From assembly GCA_025370055.1 (NCBI GenBank), contig CP073041.1:3410001-3474000 (forward strand): a stretch of DNA of 64,000 nt, in the 5' to 3' direction. This document shows positions 45,913 to 56,485 of this stretch, in pieces. Each line of letters starts with the position of its first letter. The stretch's first letter is position 1. The stretch is from Woronichinia naegeliana WA131 (GTDB lineage Bacteria > Cyanobacteriota > Cyanobacteriia > Cyanobacteriales > Microcystaceae). The translations under genes were made by a program, and so were the position numbers. The notes below the pieces were generated by a model, which was not told the origin of the DNA, did no database searches, and saw only the letters and a list, made by a program, of their open reading frames with translations.

Positions 45913-48900
45913 TTAAGTACGGATGTGGGTTGAAAAAATGACTGACTGATTCCGTCCTAGTCTTTTCGCTTCTAATAATGCCTGATCTGCTTCCTCAATC
46001 AAGAGCTTAATGGAACTTTCTGGGGTCGGAATTTGAGTGCGAATGCCTAAACTAATCGTAACAACTCTAATATCAGAATCCTCCAGTTTTGAACCTTGGT
46101 GGGGAATCGCTAAGGTTTTAATCGCCAGATGGATTTTTTCGGCAACAGTGCTCGCACCGGCTAAGTCAGTGTTGGGCAAAATAACGCAAAATTCTTCCCC
46201 GCCCACACGAGCAACCAGATCCGCCGGACGTTTTAAGGTATTACGGACAGTCTGAGCAATCTTAATCAGACAAGTATCTCCTTTGGGATGACCATATAAA
46301 TCATTATAGTACTTAAAGTAATCCACATCAAATAGGAGCAGTGATAAGGGGTGCTGTTCTCGATAAAGTCTTTTCCATTCCTGTCGAATGTGAATATTAA
46401 AGCAACGGCGATTAGCGATCTTAGTTAAAGGATCTTTATTAATTAATTTGAGCAATACTTGGTTGCTTCGTACAAGCTTAATTTGAGTTTTTTTCAATTT
46501 TGCTTCGGCGGCTTCGGCCTGTTCTTTGGCTGCAATCAACAAAATTTCTGCCTCTTTGCGATCGCTGATATCCTTCATCATACTGATCACACAATCATCT
46601 CCGTTTAGCCAAGTTAAAGCCGCAGAAATTAAAACGGTCTTTCTTTCCTCTGTCGCCGTCCGAATAATAATTTCAAAGTTTTGTACAATTCCTTGCTGAA
46701 TTAATTGTTGTTTCAAACGATGCAAATTCTCCAAATTGTCCCAGATACTGAGTTCGATACAGGTGTGACCAAGGATTTCTTGCCTCGTTTTCCCTAAAAG
46801 TTGACACAGACTGGTATTTATATCAATTAAACGCCCTGATTCTAAATGGGCAATCCAAACAGGATCCGGACTGGTTTGAAAGATGGTGGAAAACTTTTCC
46901 TCCGATTCCCGTAGCGCGATTTCAGCCTGTTTGTGATCGCTAATATCTTTAATGTAGCCATACCAAACAGTGCTGCCATCTAGTATGCGTTGAGGAGTTG
47001 CGTAACCGATAACCCAAATAACTCGACCATCATCAAAACGAACTCGATATTCACAATGCCAGGGGGCAAGATTAGCCGCCGAGTCTAAAATAGATTGATA
47101 AACACGCTCTAGATCATCAGGATGAAGTACACTTAAAACTGGCGTGGCATCTTCTTGAACTTCCTGAGGAGTAACACCATAGATGAGTTGAATACCTTCA
47201 CTTGCATAGGGAAAATGGAATGACCCATCTACCCGCATTCTAAATTGATAAATCACACCTGGCAGATGACGAGCAATTTGCCTTAAACGATATTCCGATT
47301 CCATCTGCTCCGTAATATCTTCAGAAATCCCTAGCAAATATTGAGGTTGTCCAGATTCATCTAAAATTGGAATTTTTTTAGTGTGTAAAATGCGGATGCC
47401 TTGATGTTTCGTCTGAATCGTTTCTTGAGGAATATCAACAATACTCGTTTGGGCTAAAACTTCTTTATCCTTTGCATTAAAAAAGGTAGCTTCTTCTGGT
47501 GGAAAGAAATCAAAGTCATTTTTTCCTAGTAATTCTTCTCTAGAGTAACCCAATAGCTTTTCTCCGGCTGTATTCAGACGAAGAAATCTCAATGTTTCTG
47601 CATCTTTAACAAAAACCATGTTAGGAATATTTTCAATGATCGAATTCAAAAAGTTCTGCATTTTCGCAGTTTCCATCTCTGCTCGTTTGCGATCGCTAAT
47701 ATCCTGGGCCGTTCCCAGGGTTTGCCATACCCGACCTTCCTCCGTGCGAGAGAAGACAAGATACCGACTTAATAACCAATGCCATTCACCCTGAGCATCC
47801 CTAACTCGATAATCTAATTCAACGACTTCATCGTGCTTTAAATTCCGAATTTTTTGCAAAGCATCATAAAGTTTGGGCAGATCGTCAGGATGGCTAATGA
47901 TGTTAAATAAATCTGCTCCCATTGCTTGGATTTCGGTAGAGGAATAGCCCAAAACTTCTGCTACCGAACGATTGGCATAAACATTCCGCTCTTCAATATG
48001 GTCATAAATATATAGAAGAGTCGGGGTTGCTTCAGTAATTTGTTCAATAAATCGTTGACTTTCCCTGAGTTGAATTTCTGCATATTTGCGATCGCTAATA
48101 TCGAGAACAATGCCATACCAAGCAAGTTCACCGTTATCTCGATATTCAGGGCGACAATTAATTTGTAGCCATTTCACCTGCCCACTGGGTGTAATAAAAC
48201 GCAATTCATTGTTAAGGGGTAATTTATTATCTACATAATCACTAACATTAGCGAGATAATCAATAATCGTTTGTTGATAGCTGGCTACATCATCAGGATG
48301 AATTTGTTGTAAACAAAGATTGGCATCGGCGAGAGCAGCTTCTACACTAATTTCGTGAATATTGACAACAGCTGAATTGAGATACTCAAATCGCATGGAG
48401 CCATCCACTCCCTGAATCAAAATATAGATAACCCCAGGAGAAGAGTCGGCAATTTTTTGAAAGCGTTCTTCTGAGGCTCGAAGTTCCTGCTCAATTTGTT
48501 TAAGGGTTGTAATATCTCGGCCCGCTGACTGAATTTCGATTAATTGCCCTTGCTCATTAAAAATCCCCTGGTTCATCCACTGCGTCCAACCGATCTGTCC
48601 ATCAGTCCTAAGATCTCGATTTTCGGCAATAAAGCTAGGATGAGCAGGCGTTAAGGTTAATAATTGGTGATGTATGGATTCTAAATCGTTGGCATCAGCA
48701 AAATCGATCCATTTCAGTCCTATAACCTCTTCTAAAGGCCGCCCTAAAGCCTTACATAACGCTTCATTGGCAAAGGTAATGGTGGTATCAGGCGAAGAGC
48801 GTAGAACAAAGTCTGCTTGAGTTTGCACTACCTTTTGATACATTGCCCTAGAATCTTGCAGCGCGTTTTCTACCTCCTCAAAGGATCGACGCATTTGAGC

Positions 48901-50157
48901 CGACATCTGATTAAACGAGACCGATAAACTCTTTAATTCCGCGATCGCACTATCTTCTGGTAAAGGTTTTTGCCAATCTCCCTGGGCTAACGCTTGACTC
49001 GCTCGGCTCAATCGTTGAATCGGGTGCGTAATCCAACGGGCTGTTACCACTCCTATTAGGGTAGTCGCGACTAGGGTGAGTCCAGAGAGTAAAAGAGTTC
49101 GTTCTCGATTGGATTGGATCTCTTTCATAAAATGGGCTTCGGGAACCACTGTCACGACGAGCCAATCTAAGCCATACCGATCTTGATAGGGGCTGATTCT
49201 AACCCAAAAATGGGGCAATTCAGGCAATCGCAAAAGTTGTGAGCTAGTAAAGGCTGAAGCAGGAATGGTTTTTAAACTGCCAAATTTTTGGATTAAACCC
49301 TGGGTCAGATCACGAATGATCGGGTTTGGGCTAGTTAAGGCTGATTGTCGTTGGGCCTTACCGTTGACGAGGGAAATAGAGGCATCTTTGTCTGAACTAG
49401 CAATCATTAATCCCGATCGCTCCAGAATAAAGATTTTTCCTGAGGTATGACGATTGAGGGTTTGCAAAAAATAGCTAATTTGGGAAAGTTCCAAATCAAT
49501 GCCTAATACCCCCTGCAATTGTTTTTGGGCATTATAGACGGGGGTACTAGCGGAAAGGCTGATGTGATCGGGTAAGTCTGCCCAGGTATAAACATTACTC
49601 CAGATCGGTTTACCTGTTTTGACCGCATCCAGATACCAGGCTCGATTATTGGTTTGAGGATTCGCTTCGGTTCCTAATAATTTTTGGCGATCGCCGGTTT
49701 GGTTAACGGCATAAGATCGCAGGACATTCGGGTTAGAACGGGAAATTTCGGCAATTTCTAAGATATTATTTTCCCCATTTCCGGATCCAATAAACCCCCC
49801 ATCGGGACTCCCAAAATTCACATAGGCAAAATCAAAGGACTTTTTCTGACGATAAAAATATTTACCCAGGGCGGAAAAATTATTCAGGTCTAAAACTCCG
49901 GCTTGGACGGCTTCCAGATTCATCTGGTTAATTTTTTGGGCATTGCCGAGATAGGTATCCAAATGTTGATTAACGCGATCGCCGATCTCTGCCATTAAGT
50001 CATTCGCTAAATGTTCTACCGCCTTTTGACCACTACGATAGGAAAAATAACCGACTAAACCGACAGCTCCCACAATTTGCACCACAAAAGGAAGGATCAA
50101 CACCCAGCTTAGAGGGATGTTGGGGAATTTTGATCGCTTGGGTGAGGATGAAGACAT
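45913..50157 (-). CDS. Cache-HAMP-multi-PAS diguanylate cyclase
   Basis: 1414 residues. A membrane helix (about 18-40) precedes an extracellular double-Cache sensor (motifs NNRAWYLDAVKTGKPIWSNV, GVLGIDLELSQI), a second helix near 350, a HAMP linker (ARWITHPIQRLSRASQALA), six or so PAS/PAC units (each ending in DISDRK/DITERK-type signatures) and a C-terminal GGDEF domain. The active site is GGEEF (about 1319-1323) with the product-inhibition motif RPAD five residues before it, so it should make cyclic di-GMP and be feedback-inhibited. No EAL domain. The signal is unknown; six PAS units suggest several inputs. It may link environmental cues to pilus or matrix behaviour, but the pilin genes are 8 kb away. 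Confidence 0.93.
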   Translation of the reverse strand: MSSSSPKRSKFPNIPLSWVLILPFVVQIVGAVGLVGYFSYRSGQKAVEHLANDLMAEIGDRVNQHLDTYLGNAQKINQMNLEAVQAGVLDLNNFSALGKYFYRQKKSFDFAYVNFGSPDGGFIGSGNGENNILEIAEISRSNPNVLRSYAVNQTGDRQKLLGTEANPQTNNRAWYLDAVKTGKPIWSNVYTWADLPDHISLSASTPVYNAQKQLQGVLGIDLELSQISYFLQTLNRHTSGKIFILERSGLMIASSDKDASISLVNGKAQRQSALTSPNPIIRDLTQGLIQKFGSLKTIPASAFTSSQLLRLPELPHFWVRISPYQDRYGLDWLVVTVVPEAHFMKEIQSNRERTLLLSGLTLVATTLIGVVTARWITHPIQRLSRASQALAQGDWQKPLPEDSAIAELKSLSVSFNQMSAQMRRSFEEVENALQDSRAMYQKVVQTQADFVLRSSPDTTITFANEALCKALGRPLEEVIGLKWIDFADANDLESIHHQLLTLTPAHPSFIAENRDLRTDGQIGWTQWMNQGIFNEQGQLIEIQSAGRDITTLKQIEQELRASEERFQKIADSSPGVIYILIQGVDGSMRFEYLNSAVVNIHEISVEAALADANLCLQQIHPDDVASYQQTIIDYLANVSDYVDNKLPLNNELRFITPSGQVKWLQINCRPEYRDNGELAWYGIVLDISDRKYAEIQLRESQRFIEQITEATPTLLYIYDHIEERNVYANRSVAEVLGYSSTEIQAMGADLFNIISHPDDLPKLYDALQKIRNLKHDEVVELDYRVRDAQGEWHWLLSRYLVFSRTEEGRVWQTLGTAQDISDRKRAEMETAKMQNFLNSIIENIPNMVFVKDAETLRFLRLNTAGEKLLGYSREELLGKNDFDFFPPEEATFFNAKDKEVLAQTSIVDIPQETIQTKHQGIRILHTKKIPILDESGQPQYLLGISEDITEQMESEYRLRQIARHLPGVIYQFRMRVDGSFHFPYASEGIQLIYGVTPQEVQEDATPVLSVLHPDDLERVYQSILDSAANLAPWHCEYRVRFDDGRVIWVIGYATPQRILDGSTVWYGYIKDISDHKQAEIALRESEEKFSTIFQTSPDPVWIAHLESGRLIDINTSLCQLLGKTRQEILGHTCIELSIWDNLENLHRLKQQLIQQGIVQNFEIIIRTATEERKTVLISAALTWLNGDDCVISMMKDISDRKEAEILLIAAKEQAEAAEAKLKKTQIKLVRSNQVLLKLINKDPLTKIANRRCFNIHIRQEWKRLYREQHPLSLLLFDVDYFKYYNDLYGHPKGDTCLIKIAQTVRNTLKRPADLVARVGGEEFCVILPNTDLAGASTVAEKIHLAIKTLAIPHQGSKLEDSDIRVVTISLGIRTQIPTPESSIKLLIEEADQALLEAKRLGRNQSVIFSTHIRT

Positions 50158-50499
50158 TTAGAAATTGCGGGGCAAAAAAGACGGATATCACCGAATCAAG
50201 ATATGAATCTATGGCAATAATCGTTTTAGAGTCCCCTAAAGCCCCGAACATTAGAGGATTTTTGTATTGCAATTTCTGTTACCATGGGAGGTTAGTCGGC
50301 TAAAACAGTCCTAAAGACAGCAATTCTAAAGACCAATCGACAATATGGCTCTGTTGGTTGAGTATTTTGGGGAAATTAGCCGATTGAGAGGCAAGAATGG
50401 CGGTTTAACTTTCTCTCTAATACAGAAACTTTACTTATCATACCCAAATAAATGGGAACTCTGTCATTCGTATGAAGCCTAATGATGAATAAGTAAATA
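50158..50499. other. Non-coding stretch upstream of the diguanylate cyclase gene
   Basis: It holds the leader of the minus-strand cyclase gene and the 3' flank of larE. The pair gttttagagtcccctaaa at about 50222-50239 is partly symmetric. No gene or confident regulatory element was recognised. Confidence 0.4.
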
Positions 50500-51312
50500 T
50501 TATACAGTACCTTGCAGAATACGGTTTAATTTGCCGCTCCGATAACCTTCTAGATCTAACGTGACATATAAGAAGCCAAGCTCCTGAAATTTCTGCACCA
50601 CCTGGCTAAGCTCCGTTTGTTGGACAAAGGCTTGAATTTGTTCGGAAGGTAATTCAATTCTGGCGGTATCGCCTTCTGACCGCACCCGCAACTGTCGATA
50701 GCCCAAGGTTCTCAGATAAATTTCTGCCCGTCCGACCCGTTGTAGTTTAATCAGGTTAATTTCCTCGCCATAGGGAAAACGAGAACTGAGACAGGGTTGG
50801 GCCGGTTTATCCCACCAAGGCAAACCTAATAATTGAGATAACTCTCGCACTTCTAATTTACTTAACCCAATTTCGGCCAACGGCGATCGCACTCCCCGTT
50901 CCTGGGCCGCCTGAATGCCTGGTCGATAGTCCTGTAAATCATCGCCATTAACGCCATCGATCACATAGGGATAACCCCGCTCTAGGGCTAAGGGTTTAAG
51001 GGTATCATGCAGTTCACTTTTGCAAAAATAGCAACGATTCACGGGATTGCTAGTATAGTTAGGATTCAGCATTTCCTGAGTTTCTACCCATTCCTGGGCA
51101 ATGCCGATCCATTCCGCCTGATCATTGGCTTCCTCTAATTCCTCTGGTAACAATGACGGAGAAATAGCTGTCACCGCCAGGGCGCGATCGCCCAGCACAT
51201 CGTAGGCCACCTTGGCTACTAAAGCACTATCCACCCCGCCCGAATAGGCAATTAAGGCACAGTCCATCTCCCGAAAAATGGATTGCAATTGTTGTAAGCG
51301 TTCCCTGAGCAT
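50500..51312 (-). CDS. larE: LarE-type ATP-dependent sacrificial sulfur transferase
   Basis: 270 residues. The PP-loop SGGVDS (24-29) binds ATP. The sacrificial cysteine sits in KPAQPCLSSRFPYGE (Cys174), as in LarE enzymes that give up a Cys sulfur to the nickel-pincer cofactor of lactate racemase; two further Cys (VNRCYFCKSEL, 94 and 97) are also present, so a variant with a [4Fe-4S] cluster (three-Cys LarE) is possible. larB and larC are not nearby. It lies 25 bases downstream of a histidine kinase gene on the same strand and may be co-transcribed. Confidence 0.9.
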   Translation of the reverse strand: MLRERLQQLQSIFREMDCALIAYSGGVDSALVAKVAYDVLGDRALAVTAISPSLLPEELEEANDQAEWIGIAQEWVETQEMLNPNYTSNPVNRCYFCKSELHDTLKPLALERGYPYVIDGVNGDDLQDYRPGIQAAQERGVRSPLAEIGLSKLEVRELSQLLGLPWWDKPAQPCLSSRFPYGEEINLIKLQRVGRAEIYLRTLGYRQLRVRSEGDTARIELPSEQIQAFVQQTELSQVVQKFQELGFLYVTLDLEGYRSGKLNRILQGTV

Positions 51313-51337
51313 TTGGTTATCAAACTCCTGATTGTGA

Positions 51338-52954
51338 CTAAATCGGTAGATGTAAGATAAAACAACTACCCTTCCCTTCCTCTGACACTAACGTAATATC
51401 GCCTCCATGTAATTGAGCTAACTTTTTAGAAACGGCCAACCCTAGCCCCGTTCCCTTCTGTTTACGGCTTAGGGAGTTATAAATTTGTTTAAAGGGTTGA
51501 AATAACAGTAATTGATCCTCTGGCTTAATGCCGATACCAGTATCAATCACCGAAAAGGTTAACTTATTAGAATATCGTTCTACCTTAAGAGTAACAGAGC
51601 CGCGCTCAGTAAATTTAATCGCATTGGATAGTAAATTGAGGAGAATCTGTTTTAGACGTTTTTGGTCGGTCATACAAACATCCACATCCTGAGCAATCTC
51701 CAAATTGAGATCTATACCCTGTTCCCTCGCCTTGCTTTGCACAATCGATAAAGAGGAAAGACAAATATCCTCTACTGCCACCATTTCTAAAAATAGCTCC
51801 TCGCGATGGGCGTCTAATTTAGAGAGATCCAAAAAATCATTCACTAAAGATAATAAATGTTCTCCTGAATTGACAATCCCTTGGATATACTGCTTTTGCT
51901 TCTCATTGAGAGGGCCATAAAGTTCCTCCCGTAGCATTCGGGAAAATCCTAAAATTCCTGTGAGAGGTGTTCGTAGCTCATGGTGAATATGAGACAGAGT
52001 TTCGCTATTGCTCTGGTGAAAAGCTTCTATCGTTTCCTGATGAAGGGTTAATTCTTGCAGTTTTCGGTGACACTTAAGGGTTTGATAAAGTAAAGCCAAT
52101 CTTCCACAGATCTGTTCTAATAGTTGAATTTCTTGAGGCGTAAAATTGCGATTAGAATGGGACGTTTTTAAGACCAAATTGGCGACCAATTCTTCTCTAA
52201 CCACAATAGGCAAGTTGAGCATGGAATTAATGGCACAGCCTGACTCATTGTACCATTCTCCCAAAACCTGATCGGGCTTTTCTTGATCTAATAGAGCAGT
52301 ATAATCTACCTCAAAGTATTTACCAATTAACCCTAAAATCTTAACGACAATGGCGGGTATATCAAGATTGATATTGAGGGTCTGGGTAATCATTTCTAGC
52401 AAATCTCCCCGCAACTGGAGTGGATATTCATTGGCCAGAAAATGATGGATCCAATGCTGACTGCAAGCGTATTGTTCAACAAGTTTTCTTAGTAACTTAA
52501 TGTCTCTTTCTTCCCCAAAATCATTATCGTCCGAAGAATGAAGATAAATTCCCCCTAAGTACTGCTGCTGATAAAGACATGGCAGGAAAAGATGGGAATA
52601 ATGTTGGGAAATTGCTTCATTAAGGACAAAAGCTTGACTGTGATCCTGCTGATTACAGCCGAGAAGAATCCCTTGACTGAATAAGGGTTGTTTGGATTCA
52701 ATAATATTTTGACAAAAAATTAATAATTGCTCTGGTGGTGATGAAGGAAAATTAAAACCATAGAGACGGAGCGTATGATTAGGATGGAATTCCCAGAAAA
52801 AGCAACCCTTAGTACCAACTACGATCCGTAGCAACTCAACGGTTTTCAGTCGCATTTCTTGAGTGGCATCTCTGGTGTCTGTGCTTTCTCCCCAAGATGC
52901 TGAAAGATTCAGTTTTGGTTGTGGTTGTGTAGAAAACACTGAGGTCTGACTCAA
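51338..52954 (-). CDS. GAF-domain sensor histidine kinase
   Basis: 538 residues, soluble. Two sensor regions come first: residues ~20-170 (PAS/GAF-like) and ~190-295 GAF (LDIPAIVVKILGLIGKYFEV; RNFTPQEIQLLEQICGRLAL). The kinase core has the H-box SHIHHELRTPLTGILGFSRM, N-box LKQILLNLLSNAIKFTERGS, G1 VIDTGIGIKPED and G2 QKGTGLGLAVSKKLAQLHGG. No receiver domain or adjacent response regulator. The GAF region could bind a chromophore, but no obvious bilin-type Cys-His pair was noticed. It precedes larE. Confidence 0.92.
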   Translation of the reverse strand: MSQTSVFSTQPQPKLNLSASWGESTDTRDATQEMRLKTVELLRIVVGTKGCFFWEFHPNHTLRLYGFNFPSSPPEQLLIFCQNIIESKQPLFSQGILLGCNQQDHSQAFVLNEAISQHYSHLFLPCLYQQQYLGGIYLHSSDDNDFGEERDIKLLRKLVEQYACSQHWIHHFLANEYPLQLRGDLLEMITQTLNINLDIPAIVVKILGLIGKYFEVDYTALLDQEKPDQVLGEWYNESGCAINSMLNLPIVVREELVANLVLKTSHSNRNFTPQEIQLLEQICGRLALLYQTLKCHRKLQELTLHQETIEAFHQSNSETLSHIHHELRTPLTGILGFSRMLREELYGPLNEKQKQYIQGIVNSGEHLLSLVNDFLDLSKLDAHREELFLEMVAVEDICLSSLSIVQSKAREQGIDLNLEIAQDVDVCMTDQKRLKQILLNLLSNAIKFTERGSVTLKVERYSNKLTFSVIDTGIGIKPEDQLLLFQPFKQIYNSLSRKQKGTGLGLAVSKKLAQLHGGDITLVSEEGKGSCFILHLPI

Positions 52955-53053
52955 AATGAAAGTTTAACTAAAAACATTATATTTCGACTTTATATTATCG
53001 AGTTTACTGTTAAAAAGCAAAGAGAAGGGGAGTTGATGCAGGGCAAACGCATC

Positions 53054-53629
53054 TTATCCGAGTAACACCTTAAGGAGATAGTTCTCGTCCCAACCAGCGC
53101 GTAGCCGTTGATTCTTGATACCAAGTTTCAGAGTATTTTCCTTTGTGAGCAAGTTAAGAGCGATATGGCGTAAGACGGCTAAATTCTCAGGAGCAAAATC
53201 CTTACGAATGCGACAAGCATCCTCATTGAAGGCCAAGTCTAGAACCCAATGTAAAGAGTTTTCTATCAACCAATGACTACGAACAGATTGGGATAATTTT
53301 TGAGCATTACTCGGCAGGCTACTGATATAGCGGGTCTCATACTCTGTTTTGCCCTTTAATCGTCTCTCCGCTTGAATCATACAGATGCTCGTCAACTTTG
53401 CCCATTTTTCCCCACCCAGCAAAAATTCTGTTTGTTCCATCGTCCAGCAACGGCGAATTTCAATCCGTCCATGTCCCTTGTCTATTGTTTGATGGAAATC
53501 ATGCTTAATTCCCACAAAATTAATCGCTTGAGCATGAGCGAATAATTGCTCAACATCCTCACATAGATTACCTTGATTGCCTTTTAGTGCCAGAACATAA
53601 TCTCCTCCTCGCTCTACTATCTGTTGGGC
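53054..53629 (-). pseudogene. ISAs1 transposase, C-terminal half
   Basis: [20 protein letters not shown] begins the fragment, then [51 protein letters not shown] with the catalytic Glu of the DDE triad, and a normal stop at 53054. The longer frame continuing to 53983 through the IS3 end and the ISAzo13 relic is artefactual. Confidence 0.95.
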
Positions 53630-56485
53630 AATCTGAGGTGGCCCCAATAGACTGAACAAAAATAGCGGGGAGTAAAGCTCTGAAGTTAACGGACTCCCTA
53701 AGAGATAGCCATAAAATAAATGATCCGATAGAATAGCAAAAGACAGTTTTAACAAAAAGGTAAATTGTATGCTGAAAAAATCAGTACCGGAAATCAGTGA
53801 AGACCTAAAATCGCTGTACATCGAAACAGCCAAAAAACTAAAAGGTAGCGACAGGAGACAATTCATGGCACAGGTTGTACAAGGGTTTGGGAATAGGGGG
53901 ACAAACCTTCGCAGAACGCGAATTAGGGTGGAATAGACGAACAATCCGCAAAGGAACAGAAGAATTAACGAGTGGTCAAGCATTCATAGATGGTCGCAGC
54001 CGTAGTGGGCGCAAAAAAAAAGAAACAAAATTACCGAATATCTTAGAAGATATAAAGTCGATAGTGGAGCCGAAAAGTCAAACAGACCCAAGTTTTAAAA
54101 GTACGCGATTATATACGAGAATAACAAGTGAAGAGGTGCGTAGGCAACTGATTGTACAATCAGGTTATCAAGAGGAAGAACTACCATTATCGGAAACAAT
54201 CAGAAGAAAATTGAATGATTTGGGGTATAGCTTAAAAAGAGTATTAAAAAGCAAACCGAAAAAAAGATAGCAGAAACGGAAGCTATTTTTGAACAAATCG
54301 AAAAAATCAACAGGGAAGCAGATGAAGACCCAAAGACATTGCGTAAGCTGTCATCAGTTTAACTTGCAATAATACTTGAGCCCTTGTTTTTGATTTTACG
54401 TCCCCAACATATTGTCAATCCACCTTCATTAAGAAGTTTATGGATGAGAGATTCTAATTCTTCAATTGATTTGAATAATTTATTTGCAATATATTCTTTT
54501 GCTGAATGCCATACCAATTCCATTAAATTATAATCGGGACTATAGGGGGGTAAAAACTCCAAAATAATGTTTGGCATTTCTTCCGTGCTCTCGTCTAGAA
54601 TTTCTTGCTTTTTGTGGAAGCTCGCATTATCTAAAATAATCACAATCTTCGGACCATTCTTTTCAAAGTCTTCTTTTTTATTTCCTTGTTCTATCCATTC
54701 TCTTTGTATGTCTTTGTAAAATTTTAATAATACACTCTTGAAGTTCTGAGAGCTACCAGTGGGAATCAAATCAACCCACCGTTTTTTGTCAGTATATCTA
54801 ATACCACCCATTACATTGACTCTTCCTTTTCTTCTATCTCCCCTCACTTTTTTACGCTTTCCTTTTTTTGTCCAATGTTTTCTCCGTATTACTCTTAAGC
54901 TGAAGCCACTTTCATCCCAAAACCATATCTGGATTGATTCTGGCTTTTCTTTCAAAAGCTTCTTGTACTCTTCAACTTTCTTTCTAAATTCCTCTCTTTT
55001 TTGCTCATCTTTTTTATCTTCTAGACTATATTTTGCCCAGATGTAGACAAATCGCTTTGTAATTAGTCACCGCAATAAAGAAGGAAATTATTGAGAATGA
55101 GAAGCAAATGAAAAAAGTAAAGAATAATGAAGAAAGGAAAGGCGGTTAAAGAGATAGGTTAGAATAGGGAGACTATGAAAAAACTAGACCCAGTTCCAGA
55201 CTTAAACCAAGAAGAAGTGAAAATGCCATGGCAAAAAGAAGTGGCAAAAGATTGGTATGAAGATTATCAGAAAGAAAAAGAAGAGAACGAAAAGCTGAGA
55301 AAAGAATTGGTAGAGTTAAAGAAAGAGATAGAAAAGTTGAAAGAAAAGCTGAAAAAGCTTAACCAAAGAACGAGTGAAAATAGCTCTCAGCCCCCAAGCA
55401 GTGACGGTTACAAAAAGAAAGTCGCCAAAACCTTCGGTCAAAAAGGAAAAAAAAGAGGTCCAAAGTACGACCATGTGGGTAAAACCAGAAACGGGTTTGG
55501 TCGGGTAGATGAAATAGTAGATTTAAGGATGGAAAAATGCCCAAAATGTGGTGCGTCAGTGGAAAAGCAAAAGGAGACTATCATCAAAAAAAATCAAATA
55601 GCTGAATTAGTCAGTAAACCAGTAGAGGTAAGGGAATATGTTAGGGAAAAGTATCAATGCTCAAAATGTGATTGGGAAGGTTATGCCCCACTTCCTTTGG
55701 GATGTCGTGAAGATTTTAGCTACGGTGCAACCTTATCCAGCTTAGTGGGATGGCTGGGATATGGGGGAAATTTGACTTGGCTAAAACAACGATACTTGGT
55801 AGAAACGGTCTTTGGCATTCCTCTGTCTCAAGGGAGTTTAGCTAAAATGCACCGATGGTTTTGCGAAAGCTTGTATCCTAGTTATGAACAGTGGTGGACT
55901 TACATACAGGAGCCTGGAGTCCGTTGTGTGGACGAAACCAGCTATCGCGTCAATGGGGTTAACTATTGGATGTGGGTGGCTACTTCCTCCTCTGTTTGTG
56001 TTTTGTTTCTGGCTCCCAGCCGGAGTTCCGATGAGGTTCATTCCCTATTAGGTAAAGATTTTCATGGGCTTCTCAGTACGGACTGTTGGGGGGCTTACCA
56101 TCGCCAAAATGCCCAGCATAAACAGAAATGTCTGGCTCATATTGGGCGGGAATTGAAGGCCTTGGAAACTTCCCACTTTTCTGAAAATAAACTTTTTGCT
56201 CAGAGAGTTTTTCCTATTCTAGAGCAAGCTCGTCAATCCCATCGAGATTATCATCAAGGCAAACTGAGCTTAGAAGCTTTACAACAACAGCGACCCCTAG
56301 TAGAAGCTCAACTTCAAGAGGTTCTGGATAATCCGCCGCCCACGGGATGGGCAAGTGATTCCCAATTGTTATCTAATCGCTTTCGACGTTATTGGCATGA
56401 TTGGTTTACTTTTCTTACTTTTCCTGAAGTTAAACCTGATAACAATGATGCCGAGAGAGCCTTGCGTCCTGTTGTTATTCATCGT

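Noticed and set aside
45913-53000. Functional operon of larE with nickel-cofactor genes
   Set aside because: No larB, larC or lactate racemase gene is in the window; only the histidine kinase is adjacent.
53635-53983. Long N-terminal extension of the ISAs1 frame
   Set aside because: It is antisense sequence of the IS3 tail and the ISAzo13 gene; the junction at aatct explains the chimera.
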